This document shows, one piece after another, positions 49,349 through 59,533 of a DNA stretch of 60,172 nt (its first letter is position 1; each line of letters begins with the position of its first letter). A program made the position numbers and the translations under genes. The notes beneath the pieces were generated by a model. It made no database searches. It was not told where the DNA came from and worked only from the letters and a program-made list of their open reading frames with translations. The stretch spans positions 1 to 60,172 of the forward strand of contig JAJFLV010000021.1 in assembly GCA_021772535.1 (NCBI GenBank). The letters are read 5' to 3'. Origin of the DNA: Opitutales bacterium. GTDB lineage: Bacteria; Verrucomicrobiota; Verrucomicrobiia; Opitutales; UBA2987.

Positions 49349-49728
49349 GAATCCTGCTCTGAATTCAGGAGGGCGTTAATTTTCCCCAATAGCCGAGCCA
49401 GGTCAACGGGCTTGGTGTCAAAATCGTCACAACCGATTTCCCTCGCTTTTTTACGGTCGCTGGACATGGCATGCGCAGTCAACGCGATGATCGGAATGCC
49501 GCAAGTCCTTGGGTCTGCTTTGATTTCCTGTGTTGCAGTCCACCCATCCTTGACTGGCAAACTGATATCCATCAGGATTAAATCCGGTCTTTCAGCCACT
49601 GCCGCATCGACTCCCTGCTGGCCATCGATAGCCATAATTACTTTGAAACCTTTCCTTTGGAGACGACGGGAAAGCATATCGCGATTCAATTCGTTATCTT
49701 CAACAAGGAGGATTTTTGGCTCAGTCAT
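49345..49728 (-). CDS. Response regulator receiver protein
   Basis: ILLVEDNELNRDMLSRRLQRKGFKVIMA...LILMDISLPVKDGWTATQEIK...IALTAHAM; ATGA overlap with downstream gene. Confidence 0.93.
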   Translation of the reverse strand: MTEPKILLVEDNELNRDMLSRRLQRKGFKVIMAIDGQQGVDAAVAERPDLILMDISLPVKDGWTATQEIKADPRTCGIPIIALTAHAMSSDRKKAREIGCDDFDTKPVDLARLLGKINALLNSEQDS

Positions 49729-49804
49729 GGTTATTCAGTAAATTCTTTTAGAACGATCAATTAACGGTTAGTCGGGTGACGAGGATGCATTGACTTTAAC
49801 TGGA

Positions 49805-52228
49805 TTATTTTTTGGCCTCCACTAAGTTTTGCACAATGGTAAGCAATTCATTCTTGTTAAAGGAACCCTTCTGCAAGATTTTGTTCACATTGCTGTTCAG
49901 TCGCGATAAGTCTTTCTCCGTTAATTCCTTAGCGGTTACTACTATGATGGGAATTTGAATATTCCGCTCATCCTTTCGCATTATTTCAATAAAAGAGAAG
50001 CCATCCATTTCGGGCATCATGATATCAAGAAGAATAAGGTCCGGTAAATATTCCTCAAGCCGGTCAAGACCTATTCGCCCGTTTTCAGCTTCCGTTACCA
50101 GCCAGCCCTCTTTCTCCAGCATCCTCCCCATTACCTCCCGGGCCGCCTCATCGTCCTCCACCATTAAGACCTGCCCTTTCTTTTCCACTGGTTTATACTT
50201 GTAAAGTATTTCCACCAGGCGTTCCCGTTCAACCGGCTTGGTCAGGTAATCGGCCGCACCCAGCATAAAACCCATTTCCTGCTCTTCCGTCATGGTAAGC
50301 ATGATAACGGGAATGTCGGATAATTCTGGATCCGATTTTAATGCTGTTAAAACGGACCATCCGTCGATTCCCGGCATGACAACATCAAGGGTGATCACGT
50401 CCGGAAGCAACTCTTTGGCCAGTTGCAATCCTATATCGCCGGTCGGCGATCCGATTACCTTGAAACCTGCCCGGCTTAATATACGGTCCAGAAGGTTTCG
50501 GGAAGAGCTATCGTCGTCTATGCATAAAACCGTGCCGACATAAGTCTTTTGGTCATCAAATTTTTCTATGCTGTCGAAGACCGCTTTTTGCAGTTCCTCT
50601 CTTTTATGCTTGGCCTCCGCAATGGTTTCCCCGAACTTGGTTACCTCGACATGGACGGGTATTCTAACCGTGAAAGTAGTTCCCTCATCCAATGTGCTCT
50701 CAACCTCAATATGACCTTTCATCAACTCGCAAAACCGCTGGGTAATGGCTAGTCCAAGCCCCGTTCCGCCATATTTACGCGTGGTTTGCGAATCGGCCTG
50801 GATAAACGGCTGAAAAATCTTTTCCACCTGCTCAGGACTTAAACCGATTCCGGTATCTTCGACACTGAAATTAATCCACTCCCCTTCATCCGGTCTAAAC
50901 CGGCGGCAGGCTCTCAGGATGATCGTACCTTCGTGGGTAAATTTGCTCGCATTGGAAAGCAGGTTGAAAAGGATTTGCCTCAACTTTGTCATGTCGCCAT
51001 GGCAAGAGCCCAGGTCCTCAGAGAAATCCGTTTCCAGTTTATTGGAATTTTTTTCCACCAACGGATGCACGGTAGTCACTACATCCTTGAGCATCGGTTC
51101 GATTGCAAAGTCCTCCAGGTAAAGATCCAGCTTCCCGGCCTCAATTTTTGATATATCGAGAACATCGTTGATAAGGCCGAGCAATTGTTTGCCCGAAGAA
51201 TGAATTTTGCTGAGGTCGGGAATCAATTGGTCCAGCCCTTGGTCTTCAGCCTCCTCAATGAGCATTTCGCTGTAGCCGATAGTGGCATTGAGAGGCGTAC
51301 GCAACTCGTGGCTCATATTGGCCAGAAATGCACTCTTGGCCTGGCTGGCCTCCTCGGCTTGTTCCTTGGCCGCAATAAGTTCCTGATTCTGGGCGTTGAG
51401 CCGTTCCTGGCCCTGTTTGATTTCTTCCGCCATATGGTTAAAACTGGTTCCCAGATCGCCAATTTCATCACTCCTTCGTAAATCGGTACGGTGATTTATA
51501 TCGCCGGAGCCCAACCGCTTGTGAGCCACTACCAGTGTCTTGATCGGGGAAACCAGTGACCGGGCGAAAAAAGCCGCCAAAATGCCTGCCAGCAAAGCGC
51601 TGATAACCGTACCCGCAATTATCGAAGTTAATTTTTCACGAAGCGTGGTATAAAAAAAACCCACGGAGCGGTCCGCCTGTAAAATTCCTACAATAACTCC
51701 CGTCGAATCATAAATGGGTGCGCTGGCGGATATCCATAGTCCTTCCTCATCTTCATAAAGCCCGGTCGAGGAAGAATTTCCTCCAAGAGAGCTCAATTGG
51801 TGAGGTTGGGCTGGATACCGGTTGCCCACAAAAAATTCACCCATTTCATTTCGATCCGTCATAACCACGAATTCCAGGTCGTTGGTCTTCTCAAAATCCC
51901 AGGCGGAACGTAATGTGTAAATAGGGCTGCCTTTACCCCCAAGATCGTTGTGGTTTTTTATCTTTACGAGCTTGTCGCGTATGATTTCAAACTCCTCCGG
52001 GGCGGCAAGTTCCCGATTTTCATCAAGGTAAATGAATTGATGAATATCCCCGTCAATGAGCGGAGCGGCCGAGTTGACAATGGCCAGGAGTTCATTGGCC
52101 AACATTTTTTCCAGCTCTTTCTTGCTTTGATTCATGACAAAGTAGGCGGACAGACCCACCGATATCACGATCAAAAAGATCGAGAAGAACAACAGACGAA
52201 GGTAAAAGCTGATTCGGGGCATAAACAA
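49805..52228 (-). CDS. Hybrid sensor histidine kinase with two C-terminal receiver domains
   Basis: Two TMs with [44 protein letters not shown], two REC domains ([16 protein letters not shown]...[27 protein letters not shown]...[11 protein letters not shown]). Confidence 0.94.
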   Translation of the reverse strand: MFMPRISFYLRLLFFSIFLIVISVGLSAYFVMNQSKKELEKMLANELLAIVNSAAPLIDGDIHQFIYLDENRELAAPEEFEIIRDKLVKIKNHNDLGGKGSPIYTLRSAWDFEKTNDLEFVVMTDRNEMGEFFVGNRYPAQPHQLSSLGGNSSSTGLYEDEEGLWISASAPIYDSTGVIVGILQADRSVGFFYTTLREKLTSIIAGTVISALLAGILAAFFARSLVSPIKTLVVAHKRLGSGDINHRTDLRRSDEIGDLGTSFNHMAEEIKQGQERLNAQNQELIAAKEQAEEASQAKSAFLANMSHELRTPLNATIGYSEMLIEEAEDQGLDQLIPDLSKIHSSGKQLLGLINDVLDISKIEAGKLDLYLEDFAIEPMLKDVVTTVHPLVEKNSNKLETDFSEDLGSCHGDMTKLRQILFNLLSNASKFTHEGTIILRACRRFRPDEGEWINFSVEDTGIGLSPEQVEKIFQPFIQADSQTTRKYGGTGLGLAITQRFCELMKGHIEVESTLDEGTTFTVRIPVHVEVTKFGETIAEAKHKREELQKAVFDSIEKFDDQKTYVGTVLCIDDDSSSRNLLDRILSRAGFKVIGSPTGDIGLQLAKELLPDVITLDVVMPGIDGWSVLTALKSDPELSDIPVIMLTMTEEQEMGFMLGAADYLTKPVERERLVEILYKYKPVEKKGQVLMVEDDEAAREVMGRMLEKEGWLVTEAENGRIGLDRLEEYLPDLILLDIMMPEMDGFSFIEIMRKDERNIQIPIIVVTAKELTEKDLSRLNSNVNKILQKGSFNKNELLTIVQNLVEAKK

Positions 52229-52240
52229 AAAATAGGGGTA

Positions 52241-53116
52241 TTAATAGGAGAAACTTGCGGCTAAACTGACAATCGTCTTATCGCCGGTATTGAGACCGTC
52301 GATTGTTCGGGCCAAAGTGAATGAATAGTACCTACCTGATTTACCAGCCCAACCAAAAGTAAAATCGAGGTTGTGTGCGATTTCCTTTAACTCGGGAAAC
52401 CGTGATGCTGTGAATCCCGGTCCACCGATATCCAAACCGGATACCGACCGTCTGAGCCGGTAACTCAGACTGAGGTCCAAACGCTGGCCAAACCTCCGGA
52501 AAATACCGGAGGTTACGAAATATTCTTCGGGAACATTTTTGTTGCGCCACAAATAACCTACCTCTCCGATGGCTCCGAAGCCTTTCGGAAATGTCTTTCC
52601 AAACAAAAGAGATCCCGAGAAACCGGAGGCCCCGTCCCCCACGGCGGAGGGAAAACCGACCTCGTAGTTGCCCTCGATCACACCACCCAGACGAAGCGCG
52701 ATAGAGGGCATCCATTCCCGACCCTGGCTGAACTCATCGACCAATTTCCAGCGCAGCCCAATCAATGTATCCATCAGGCCGTCCTCCGTACGCCCTTTAT
52801 CTGTTGTTCGCACATAGCCCAAGCGCAGATCAAGAGCGATGTTTGACCTCAGTCCATAGTCTAAAAAGATGCCTGCAGTATGCTGATCGATCCGCTCCGG
52901 GTAATCCATTTTTTGACCCGCCCCGTAAAATTCGTCAAATGTTTCAAAGGTATAGGACAGAGCCACTTCCCATCGAGAGGGTTCCGGCAGCCAGGCCGAT
53001 TGCCCTCTAACCATAACGTTGCCCATCGGCAGGAGTAAAATAATCAATCGCAACAGGTTAAATCTTCCACCCTTTGCGCAGAAAAAATTCGGGTTAATTA
53101 CTTTTATCATCTGCAA
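52241..53116 (-). CDS. Putative outer-membrane beta-barrel protein
   Basis: Alternating amphipathic strands, Tyr/Gly-rich, ends in VSLAASFSY. Confidence 0.55.
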   Translation of the reverse strand: MQMIKVINPNFFCAKGGRFNLLRLIILLLPMGNVMVRGQSAWLPEPSRWEVALSYTFETFDEFYGAGQKMDYPERIDQHTAGIFLDYGLRSNIALDLRLGYVRTTDKGRTEDGLMDTLIGLRWKLVDEFSQGREWMPSIALRLGGVIEGNYEVGFPSAVGDGASGFSGSLLFGKTFPKGFGAIGEVGYLWRNKNVPEEYFVTSGIFRRFGQRLDLSLSYRLRRSVSGLDIGGPGFTASRFPELKEIAHNLDFTFGWAGKSGRYYSFTLARTIDGLNTGDKTIVSLAASFSY

Positions 53117-53537
53117 TTTTAATTTTGTACCGAATTTCCAGAAAGTAGATCAAAGCGGTCATTTGCTCTTCATCCAATTTTCCCGCCAGGGAGGACAGGT
53201 CGATTTTACTTTGGACTGTTCTGGGCAGCCGTTTCTGATATTGGAGGAGTAGTTGATTTTGCTCGTCCCTGAGCGATGGTAAATCCTTTGTCGCCACTTT
53301 GCCCGCATAGACGGATTTCCCAAGATGATAAAGTTCCGGTTTAATTTGCCGGGGAGGTCGCGGACCGCCGCCGATATAGCTGCCCGATGCTGCCAAATCA
53401 ACAACTGACAGGAAAAATACGGATCCGTATGCCAACAGCATCCGTACCATCAATCTTGATAAACACTCCATAACCGCTAATTTAAAAACCGGAGCCCATC
53501 CCCCGCTTTTGGGCATGCCTGTTGTTCCGATTGACAA
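53094..53537 (-). CDS. Hypothetical secreted protein
   Basis: N-terminal hydrophobic segment LMVRMLLAYGSVFFLSVVDLAASG; YHLGKSVYAGKV...LIYFLEIRYKIK, cytochrome-like 'YxxGKxVYxGK' but no CxxCH. Confidence 0.5.
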   Translation of the reverse strand: MSIGTTGMPKSGGWAPVFKLAVMECLSRLMVRMLLAYGSVFFLSVVDLAASGSYIGGGPRPPRQIKPELYHLGKSVYAGKVATKDLPSLRDEQNQLLLQYQKRLPRTVQSKIDLSSLAGKLDEEQMTALIYFLEIRYKIKIADDKSN

Positions 53538-53726
53538 TAAACATGCCCAAATCGCCTCGTTTTGGCAATAATTTATTCAAACGGTTTTGGGGACAAATTT
53601 TTACGGTTCTTCGCAATTCTTGTGGCATGCCCTGCTGGCCAGTCCTGAAACCCGACATTTTTCTCCCGCGCTATCCTTCCAAAAGTATGGCAAGGCAATT
53701 TTTCAGTTTGCCCCAAAATTTAACTT

Positions 53727-55838
53727 GTGCCCAAAAATGTCCGTCTGCATAGTCCGAACTCCGTGTTTTCGGGATTAAATTTTACCAATCTAGCCTTACT
53801 ATTCACGGTCGCTCAAGCCCCGGATCAACCTCCTCAACTAAGTTCCGACCAGGCCATCGTCTTCGACAGTGCGGCCCAGAGTACCATAGCTCGGGGCAAT
53901 GCCACCCTGACACACCAAGGGTTGACTGTGATAGCGGATGAAATTCGTTACTTCGCCCCCCAAAACAAAGCCAACGCAGAGGGAAATACCCGCCTGCATT
54001 ACGGAAATTTCCGGCTCGTCGGCCAGGGTCTGGTTTATGAGGTGGACAGCAAACGGACAACCTCGGAATCCTTCCGCTTGGGCGCCCCGCCCCTCTTTGC
54101 CGAAGGAAACGGTTTCAGTGGGACAAGGGACAAGATCACGGTCGAAAAGGTGATCCTGCATTTTGGGGAACCTTCCCCGGTCGGTCTCAACATCAAAGCG
54201 GACAAAGCCAACGTCTATCCGGAAGATCGGGTCGAGGCTGAAAATGTCACCTTCCGCATTGGGAAATTTCGTATTTTCAAACTGCCGCACTACCGCCAGA
54301 GCGTGGATACCCTGGCTATCTTGCTCTCCGCCAAACTGGGATACCGGGACAACCTGGGAGCCTATTTCCGCTCCAACAGCCTCTTCCCTGTGAGCGAAAA
54401 TTTGAGGGCCGGGGCCGTCCTTGATACCTACACAAAGCGGGGTCTCTTGGTCGGTCCAGCTCTTGAATGGCGATTGGAGAGACCGGACAACCGGGCCGTT
54501 TTTCAATTGGAGAGCGGTTATATAAACGATAGCGGCGATCGTGGCCGCGACCTCCAGGGCCAACCAGTAGATAAGGATCGTTATTTTCTAGCCCTTCATC
54601 ATCAGCAAGAGGTTGGTGGGCAATTGTCGATAAACGCCCTCCTCAACGCCTGGAGCGATTCCGAGATATTACGGGATTTTCGGCCTGACCAATTTCGTCA
54701 CAACCAGCAGCCCGATAATTTTGTGGAAACCGTCTACCGGGGAGAAAACTTTTTCCTGACGGGATTCGTCCGTTTCGCCCCCAACGACTTTCAAAACATA
54801 CAGGAAAGGCTACCGGAAATCCGTTTCGATTGGATGCCCTCGCAAATCTTTCAATCCGATTTTTATCAAAGTTTTAGCGCCTCCTATGTTCGGCTGGAGG
54901 AAGAAACGATAAATCTGATGCCAGAGCTTGAAAGCGACCGTCTTGATTTCTTTTACACCCTTTACAAGCCTATTGAGATCCGCAAATGGCTGCACTTGTT
55001 ACCCGTGGCCAGCACCCGGCTGACCCACTACGCCGATACCCTGGGCAGCGGTGATTCATTTACCAGGGTTATGGGCGAATTTGGCCTCGACGTTGAAATG
55101 AAAGCCCACGCAACCTGGGAATATCAGAACGAGCGCTGGGGAATTGATGGGCTGCGTCACCTCGTCAAACCGGTGGCGCGCTGGCGCTACCTTCCTGGGG
55201 GCAACAATGGTAACACGGAAATTATTCCCATCGACCGCGAAGTGTTCAGCACCAGCCTGCCCCCGGTCAGCCTGGCCAACATCCGCAATATTGACGACCT
55301 GACGGATCTCCATGTTCTTCGCCTGGGAGTCGAAAACCTGCTTCAGACCAGGGATGGCGATTACGGTTCCCGAAACCTGGTGGAGCTGAACTTTTATCAG
55401 GATATTCTTTTTTCGGCCAATCCAGGGGAGGACGAATGGTCGAATTTTTTTACTCAATTGAATATCCAACCAATCGATTGGTTCAGTTTCGGTCTCTACA
55501 ACAAGATGAATACCGAGCAACTCACTTCGGAGGAGACCCGCACCCGATTTAGGCTCAGTGATGGCGATATTTGGGTATTATCCCTTGAGACCGATAGTCT
55601 GCAGCGGCAAATTAACCAGTACGATATTGATTTCTTCTACAAGTTCAACGAGCGTTGGGCTTTTCGCAGCCGTTGGAGAATTGATACCCGGCGGGATGAC
55701 TTGACGGAGCAAATATATGCCATCCGCCACCGAATCGCCAATACCTGGGATATCGAATACCAGCTTGTTTTCCATGAAGGAAGTTCCCGCGAAGACGGTT
55801 TTAACTTTAATATCCGTGTCAGCTTGCTAAGTTTCTAG
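53727..55838 (+). CDS. LptD/OstA-like LPS-assembly outer-membrane protein
   Basis: N-term OstA-like SDQAIVFDSAAQSTIARGNATLTHQGLTVIADEIRYFAPQNKANAEGN; long beta-barrel-like C-terminal region. Confidence 0.75.
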   Translation: MPKNVRLHSPNSVFSGLNFTNLALLFTVAQAPDQPPQLSSDQAIVFDSAAQSTIARGNATLTHQGLTVIADEIRYFAPQNKANAEGNTRLHYGNFRLVGQGLVYEVDSKRTTSESFRLGAPPLFAEGNGFSGTRDKITVEKVILHFGEPSPVGLNIKADKANVYPEDRVEAENVTFRIGKFRIFKLPHYRQSVDTLAILLSAKLGYRDNLGAYFRSNSLFPVSENLRAGAVLDTYTKRGLLVGPALEWRLERPDNRAVFQLESGYINDSGDRGRDLQGQPVDKDRYFLALHHQQEVGGQLSINALLNAWSDSEILRDFRPDQFRHNQQPDNFVETVYRGENFFLTGFVRFAPNDFQNIQERLPEIRFDWMPSQIFQSDFYQSFSASYVRLEEETINLMPELESDRLDFFYTLYKPIEIRKWLHLLPVASTRLTHYADTLGSGDSFTRVMGEFGLDVEMKAHATWEYQNERWGIDGLRHLVKPVARWRYLPGGNNGNTEIIPIDREVFSTSLPPVSLANIRNIDDLTDLHVLRLGVENLLQTRDGDYGSRNLVELNFYQDILFSANPGEDEWSNFFTQLNIQPIDWFSFGLYNKMNTEQLTSEETRTRFRLSDGDIWVLSLETDSLQRQINQYDIDFFYKFNERWAFRSRWRIDTRRDDLTEQIYAIRHRIANTWDIEYQLVFHEGSSREDGFNFNIRVSLLSF

Positions 55839-55893
55839 GATCTGCCTGCTAATAACCGAAACAACAGAGTTAGAGTAGAAAATAAGACTAACC

Positions 55894-56721
55894 ATGCCGC
55901 CCGCCGCCGAAGCCTTTATTCAGCCACTGGAACATCCGGTGAAACTGCCTCTATTCGAGGGCCCTCTGGATTTGCTTCTATACCTCATCCGTAAAAACGA
56001 GATCGAGATTTATGATATTCCGATCCAGACCGTTACACGGCAGTATATTAAAATCCTCAATCAAATGGAGAAGCTCAGCCTGGAGGTAGCGGGAGAATTT
56101 TTTGTCATGGCGGCAACTCTGATGCATATTAAAAGTCGCATGTTGCTGCCCCAAAACGAGCAGGTGACCGAAGGTGCGCTGGAGGAGGAAGAAGAAGCCG
56201 ATCCCCGCTGGGAACTGGTCCAACAACTGTTGGAATACAAGAAATTCAAGGAAGCCGCCTTTAAAATTGGTGACCTTATGGCTGAGGCGCAAAAATTTCT
56301 GCCCCGCCAAGGTAAACCCTCCAAAGAAGAAAAACTACCCCGCGACCTCCTGCCGACGGACAAAATCGAGGTTTGGAACGTTTTTAACCAGGTGCTCCGG
56401 CGACTGTCCGATAAAATCATCATTGGTGAAATTCATGGTGAGGTGGTCACGGTGTCCGACCGAATGGAAGACCTCCTGGCTATCCTGCAAAAACGTCGAG
56501 AATTTCGCTTTACCAGCTTGTTCACTGAAGGGGAGCACAGTATCAATTTCCTGGTCTCCACCCTGTTGGCCGTCCTTGAGTTGGTGCGATTGAGAAAAAT
56601 GAACATTGAGCAGCAAGGGGACTTCGAGGATCTCCTTTGCACCGCTTGCGAGGAACCGGAGACCATGGTCGTTGTCGATCAGGTACCGGAGGAATCGACC
56701 CAAAACAGTGGATCCGAATAA
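55894..56721 (+). CDS. scpA: Segregation and condensation protein A
   Basis: VKLPLFEGPLDLLLYLIRKNEIEIYDIPIQTVTRQYIKIL...FFVMAATLMHIKSRMLLP. Confidence 0.95.
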   Translation: MPPAAEAFIQPLEHPVKLPLFEGPLDLLLYLIRKNEIEIYDIPIQTVTRQYIKILNQMEKLSLEVAGEFFVMAATLMHIKSRMLLPQNEQVTEGALEEEEEADPRWELVQQLLEYKKFKEAAFKIGDLMAEAQKFLPRQGKPSKEEKLPRDLLPTDKIEVWNVFNQVLRRLSDKIIIGEIHGEVVTVSDRMEDLLAILQKRREFRFTSLFTEGEHSINFLVSTLLAVLELVRLRKMNIEQQGDFEDLLCTACEEPETMVVVDQVPEESTQNSGSE

Positions 56722-56764
56722 TTCCGTCTTGATATTTTTTCGAAAACCAACACTTCTGCAATTC

Positions 56765-57013
56765 GTGAAAAATAATTCGCCAAAACCGGATAGCCATCTT
56801 TTGGGGATCGGCCTTGACCATAAGGACGGGCATAAACGCATTACCACTGCGGAAAAATTTTCCATTGTAGGAGGCTCGGAAGAAACTCACGAACGCATGA
56901 CGGAGACCGTCGTGAAGACTTTCGAAAACCTCAAGGATCGCGGTAAGGAGCTGAAAGATGTCGAACCTAAAGAACTGGCAGAGATATTGGCCAAAAATGT
57001 GCCGAAATCCTGA
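56765..57013 (+). CDS. Small hypothetical protein
   Basis: GTG start; KNNSPKPDSHLLGIGLDHKDGHKRITTAEKFSIVGGSEETHERMTETVVKTFENLKDRGK; between scpA and trxA. Confidence 0.5.
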   Translation: MKNNSPKPDSHLLGIGLDHKDGHKRITTAEKFSIVGGSEETHERMTETVVKTFENLKDRGKELKDVEPKELAEILAKNVPKS

Positions 57014-57076
57014 GAAAAAGACTTCATTTATCCACTCCTTGACTTGCCCAACAATCCTGCAAATGTCCTCAACATC

Positions 57077-57403
57077 ATGTCTGAAAAAATGCTCGATCTA
57101 AATACGGAAACTTTCGATAACGCCATAACGAGTTCGCAGACTCCGGTTTTGGTGGACTTCTGGGCACAATGGTGCGGACCATGCAAGCAAATGGCGCCCA
57201 TCCTGGAAGAACTGGCCAAGGAAATGACCGGGCAGCTTCAGGTAGCCAAGGTCGATATCGACCAGAATTTCGATCTGGCCAAACAATTCGGTATCCAATC
57301 GATTCCCACCTTGGTATTATTCAAGGAAGGGAAAGCGGTCGAACAAATCGTCGGTTTACGCGGCAAAGAGGACTTGCAGGGGAAAATCTCCCCTCACCTG
57401 TAA
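57077..57403 (+). CDS. trxA: Thioredoxin
   Basis: VLVDFWAQWCGPCKQMAPILEELAKE...GIQSIPTLVLFKEGK. Confidence 0.96.
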   Translation: MSEKMLDLNTETFDNAITSSQTPVLVDFWAQWCGPCKQMAPILEELAKEMTGQLQVAKVDIDQNFDLAKQFGIQSIPTLVLFKEGKAVEQIVGLRGKEDLQGKISPHL

Positions 57404-57475
57404 TATTCTGGTTCCCTCTGAAGAGGCTCGGCTTATTCATCAGTTACAGGCATTTGGCCGGATAAATTTATTTCA

Positions 57476-57697
57476 CTACAATCGGTTGTAACCCCGTTTC
57501 CCTCCCTCGCGTTCCCATTTCAATGCGGCCTCACGAGTAGTGCGTCGGCCAACCTGCCGAATTTTGACACCAGGTAAAATAATTTGATGCTCGGCCTCCC
57601 GGCTCAATAGATCATTTGTAATGCCCCGATGAATAGATCTTCGCCCCTTCATGAGGTGATATTTGTAAGTGTCCCGATTTTCCATGTTTAAATCCAT
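57476..57697 (-). CDS. Small protein, possibly minimal GIY-YIG-like fold
   Basis: YKYHLMKGRRSIHRGITNDLLSREAEHQ...GVKIRQVGRRTTREAALKWERE; 'GITNDLxxREAEH' resembles the GIY-YIG core. Confidence 0.45.
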   Translation of the reverse strand: MDLNMENRDTYKYHLMKGRRSIHRGITNDLLSREAEHQIILPGVKIRQVGRRTTREAALKWEREGGKRGYNRL

Positions 57698-57999
57698 TCT
57701 TATATTTTGTTTTATCTCTAATTTAAATATATTACACGCTTCTTACATTGTCAATTATGTTAAATTAATTTTATTGTATTTGTATGCTATTGAATATCAA
57801 TATATTACCTAATAAATTCATTATCTTTATAAAATTTTACGTAAAGAATATAGTCAAATTAATTTCGGATACACTTCTCTTACAGCAAGAATTAAAAATA
57901 TATTTGTTAATATTCACCTCTTGTTGGGGCAAGCTTCCCGTATTTTGAAAGTCGAAAAAAATTCCTGAATTAGTTTTTGAATCGATCTGCCCAGGCCGT

Positions 58000-59133
58000 T
58001 CACGGACTTTTCTTTAATTGATTCCACCGTTCTACATCCATCTCGGTTCCATCCGGCAATATTGCCTCCAAAACATTCTCCGCATCGCGAAGCTGGTCTA
58101 TCTCAATTTTAGCGTCACTTAAATCTGCGCGAAAAAGATTAACGTTGTTAATGGTTGCGTCTTGAAAGATTGCTTCGGTCAAATCGGCAACTGAGAGATT
58201 TGCGTCTATTAAGTTAGCTTCGCTCATATCGGCTTGGTGAAGAATTGCATAACGTAAATCGGTTCTCTCCAGTTGTGCTTCCCGCATCGAAGAATTGGAT
58301 AAGTCCGCGTATTGTAAGTCGGTTTCCTGAAAAATGGCTTCATCGAGGACCGCATGGCGCAAATCGACGCCATTCATGGAAAGACCTCCGAGGTCTGCCC
58401 CAGCCAAAGACGCCTGGGTCAAATCTGCCCCCTCAAGGGAGATGATGGGATTGATTTTAGCAAGTAACCTCGACTCTTGAAGGAAACGCAGAAGAATGCC
58501 TTTTCTGGTTCCATCCAGGCTTCGCAATGCCGCGAAAGTGTGGGCTTGCGCAACGGCCCTTTCCGGGGAATCGATTGGCGATTCTTTCAATTTTTCTTTC
58601 AGAACCAAATCTGTCAGACGCTCCAGGTAAGCCCGTAATGCCTCTTCTCTGGAACGATCAGCGGCAAGATCACGTTCATGCTGTGCGCGTTTGGCGAATG
58701 ACCGTGCTTCTCTTCCCAAAAAGACGCTGAGGCCGACTACTATTAAGGGAATTAAAAGAGGAATTAAAATATTCTCTAACCAATCCCAAAGCGTTTTGTC
58801 CTTGAAGCCGAGATAGTCCCAAAAAAGCGATATGGCTGTATCTATCTTTTCGCTTCCAGCAAATCTATTTGAAGTTTTATTTTCCCCATCCGAGGCCACA
58901 GGTATCGTATCCAATGTTTCCACCGAAGTGGAAATTCCGGAACTGAAGCTAATTATTGGAAAGCCAAGGACCACTATTGACAGAAGCCCCAAATTTGAAG
59001 CATGGGTTACTTTGTGCCGGAATTTGACGATCAAAATAAGGACAGATCCGAACATCACGGATTCAAAAATAGTGAATATCAAATTTTTGACAAGTTCTAA
59101 TCGAAAAAATCGGGACCCTGAGCCAATTAGCAA
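58000..59133 (-). CDS. Membrane-anchored pentapeptide-repeat protein
   Basis: N-terminal TM segments then GADLTQASLAGADLGGLSMNGVDLRHAVLDEAIFQETDLQYADLSNSSM... repeats. Confidence 0.85.
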   Translation of the reverse strand: MLIGSGSRFFRLELVKNLIFTIFESVMFGSVLILIVKFRHKVTHASNLGLLSIVVLGFPIISFSSGISTSVETLDTIPVASDGENKTSNRFAGSEKIDTAISLFWDYLGFKDKTLWDWLENILIPLLIPLIVVGLSVFLGREARSFAKRAQHERDLAADRSREEALRAYLERLTDLVLKEKLKESPIDSPERAVAQAHTFAALRSLDGTRKGILLRFLQESRLLAKINPIISLEGADLTQASLAGADLGGLSMNGVDLRHAVLDEAIFQETDLQYADLSNSSMREAQLERTDLRYAILHQADMSEANLIDANLSVADLTEAIFQDATINNVNLFRADLSDAKIEIDQLRDAENVLEAILPDGTEMDVERWNQLKKSP

Positions 59134-59170
59134 AGGAGATAACCTATGGTCATTCTATTGGAGCCCATCC

Positions 59171-59503
59171 CTACCTTGCGCAGTTGATACAAAGAATGGC
59201 ATCCGGTTGGGCCTCTAATCGAGCTTCCGCGATCTCTTTTCTGCAAAAGGGGCAAATTCCATAGGTTTCCTTATCAATACGCACCAAAGCGTTTTGCAAA
59301 TTTTGCAATTCGGATTTCAAGCGGCGTTTGGCGTTGAGCGCCATTTGCTGCATCTGCATCGAATCCAAACGCGACAGGCGTCCGATGGCGACATCTGGAG
59401 CGATGGGTTCAGTGTCAGCATCCTCTGCACTTAGCTTGTTATTAATCTCCTCAACTCTTGTTCCGATGAGAGACCTGAACTTTTCCAACCTATCCTTGTT
59501 CAT
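59171..59503 (-). CDS. DksA/TraR-type C4 zinc-finger protein
   Basis: LVRIDKETYGICPFCRKEIAEARLEAQPDAILCINCA. Confidence 0.85.
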   Translation of the reverse strand: MNKDRLEKFRSLIGTRVEEINNKLSAEDADTEPIAPDVAIGRLSRLDSMQMQQMALNAKRRLKSELQNLQNALVRIDKETYGICPFCRKEIAEARLEAQPDAILCINCAR

Positions 59504-59533
59504 TGAGATTCATGATTTTACAGTTCGAAGAAG

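Noticed and set aside
53838-54563. 241-aa minus-strand ORF inside the LptD-like gene
   Set aside because: Antisense to a strong beta-barrel CDS; composition looks like a frame shadow.
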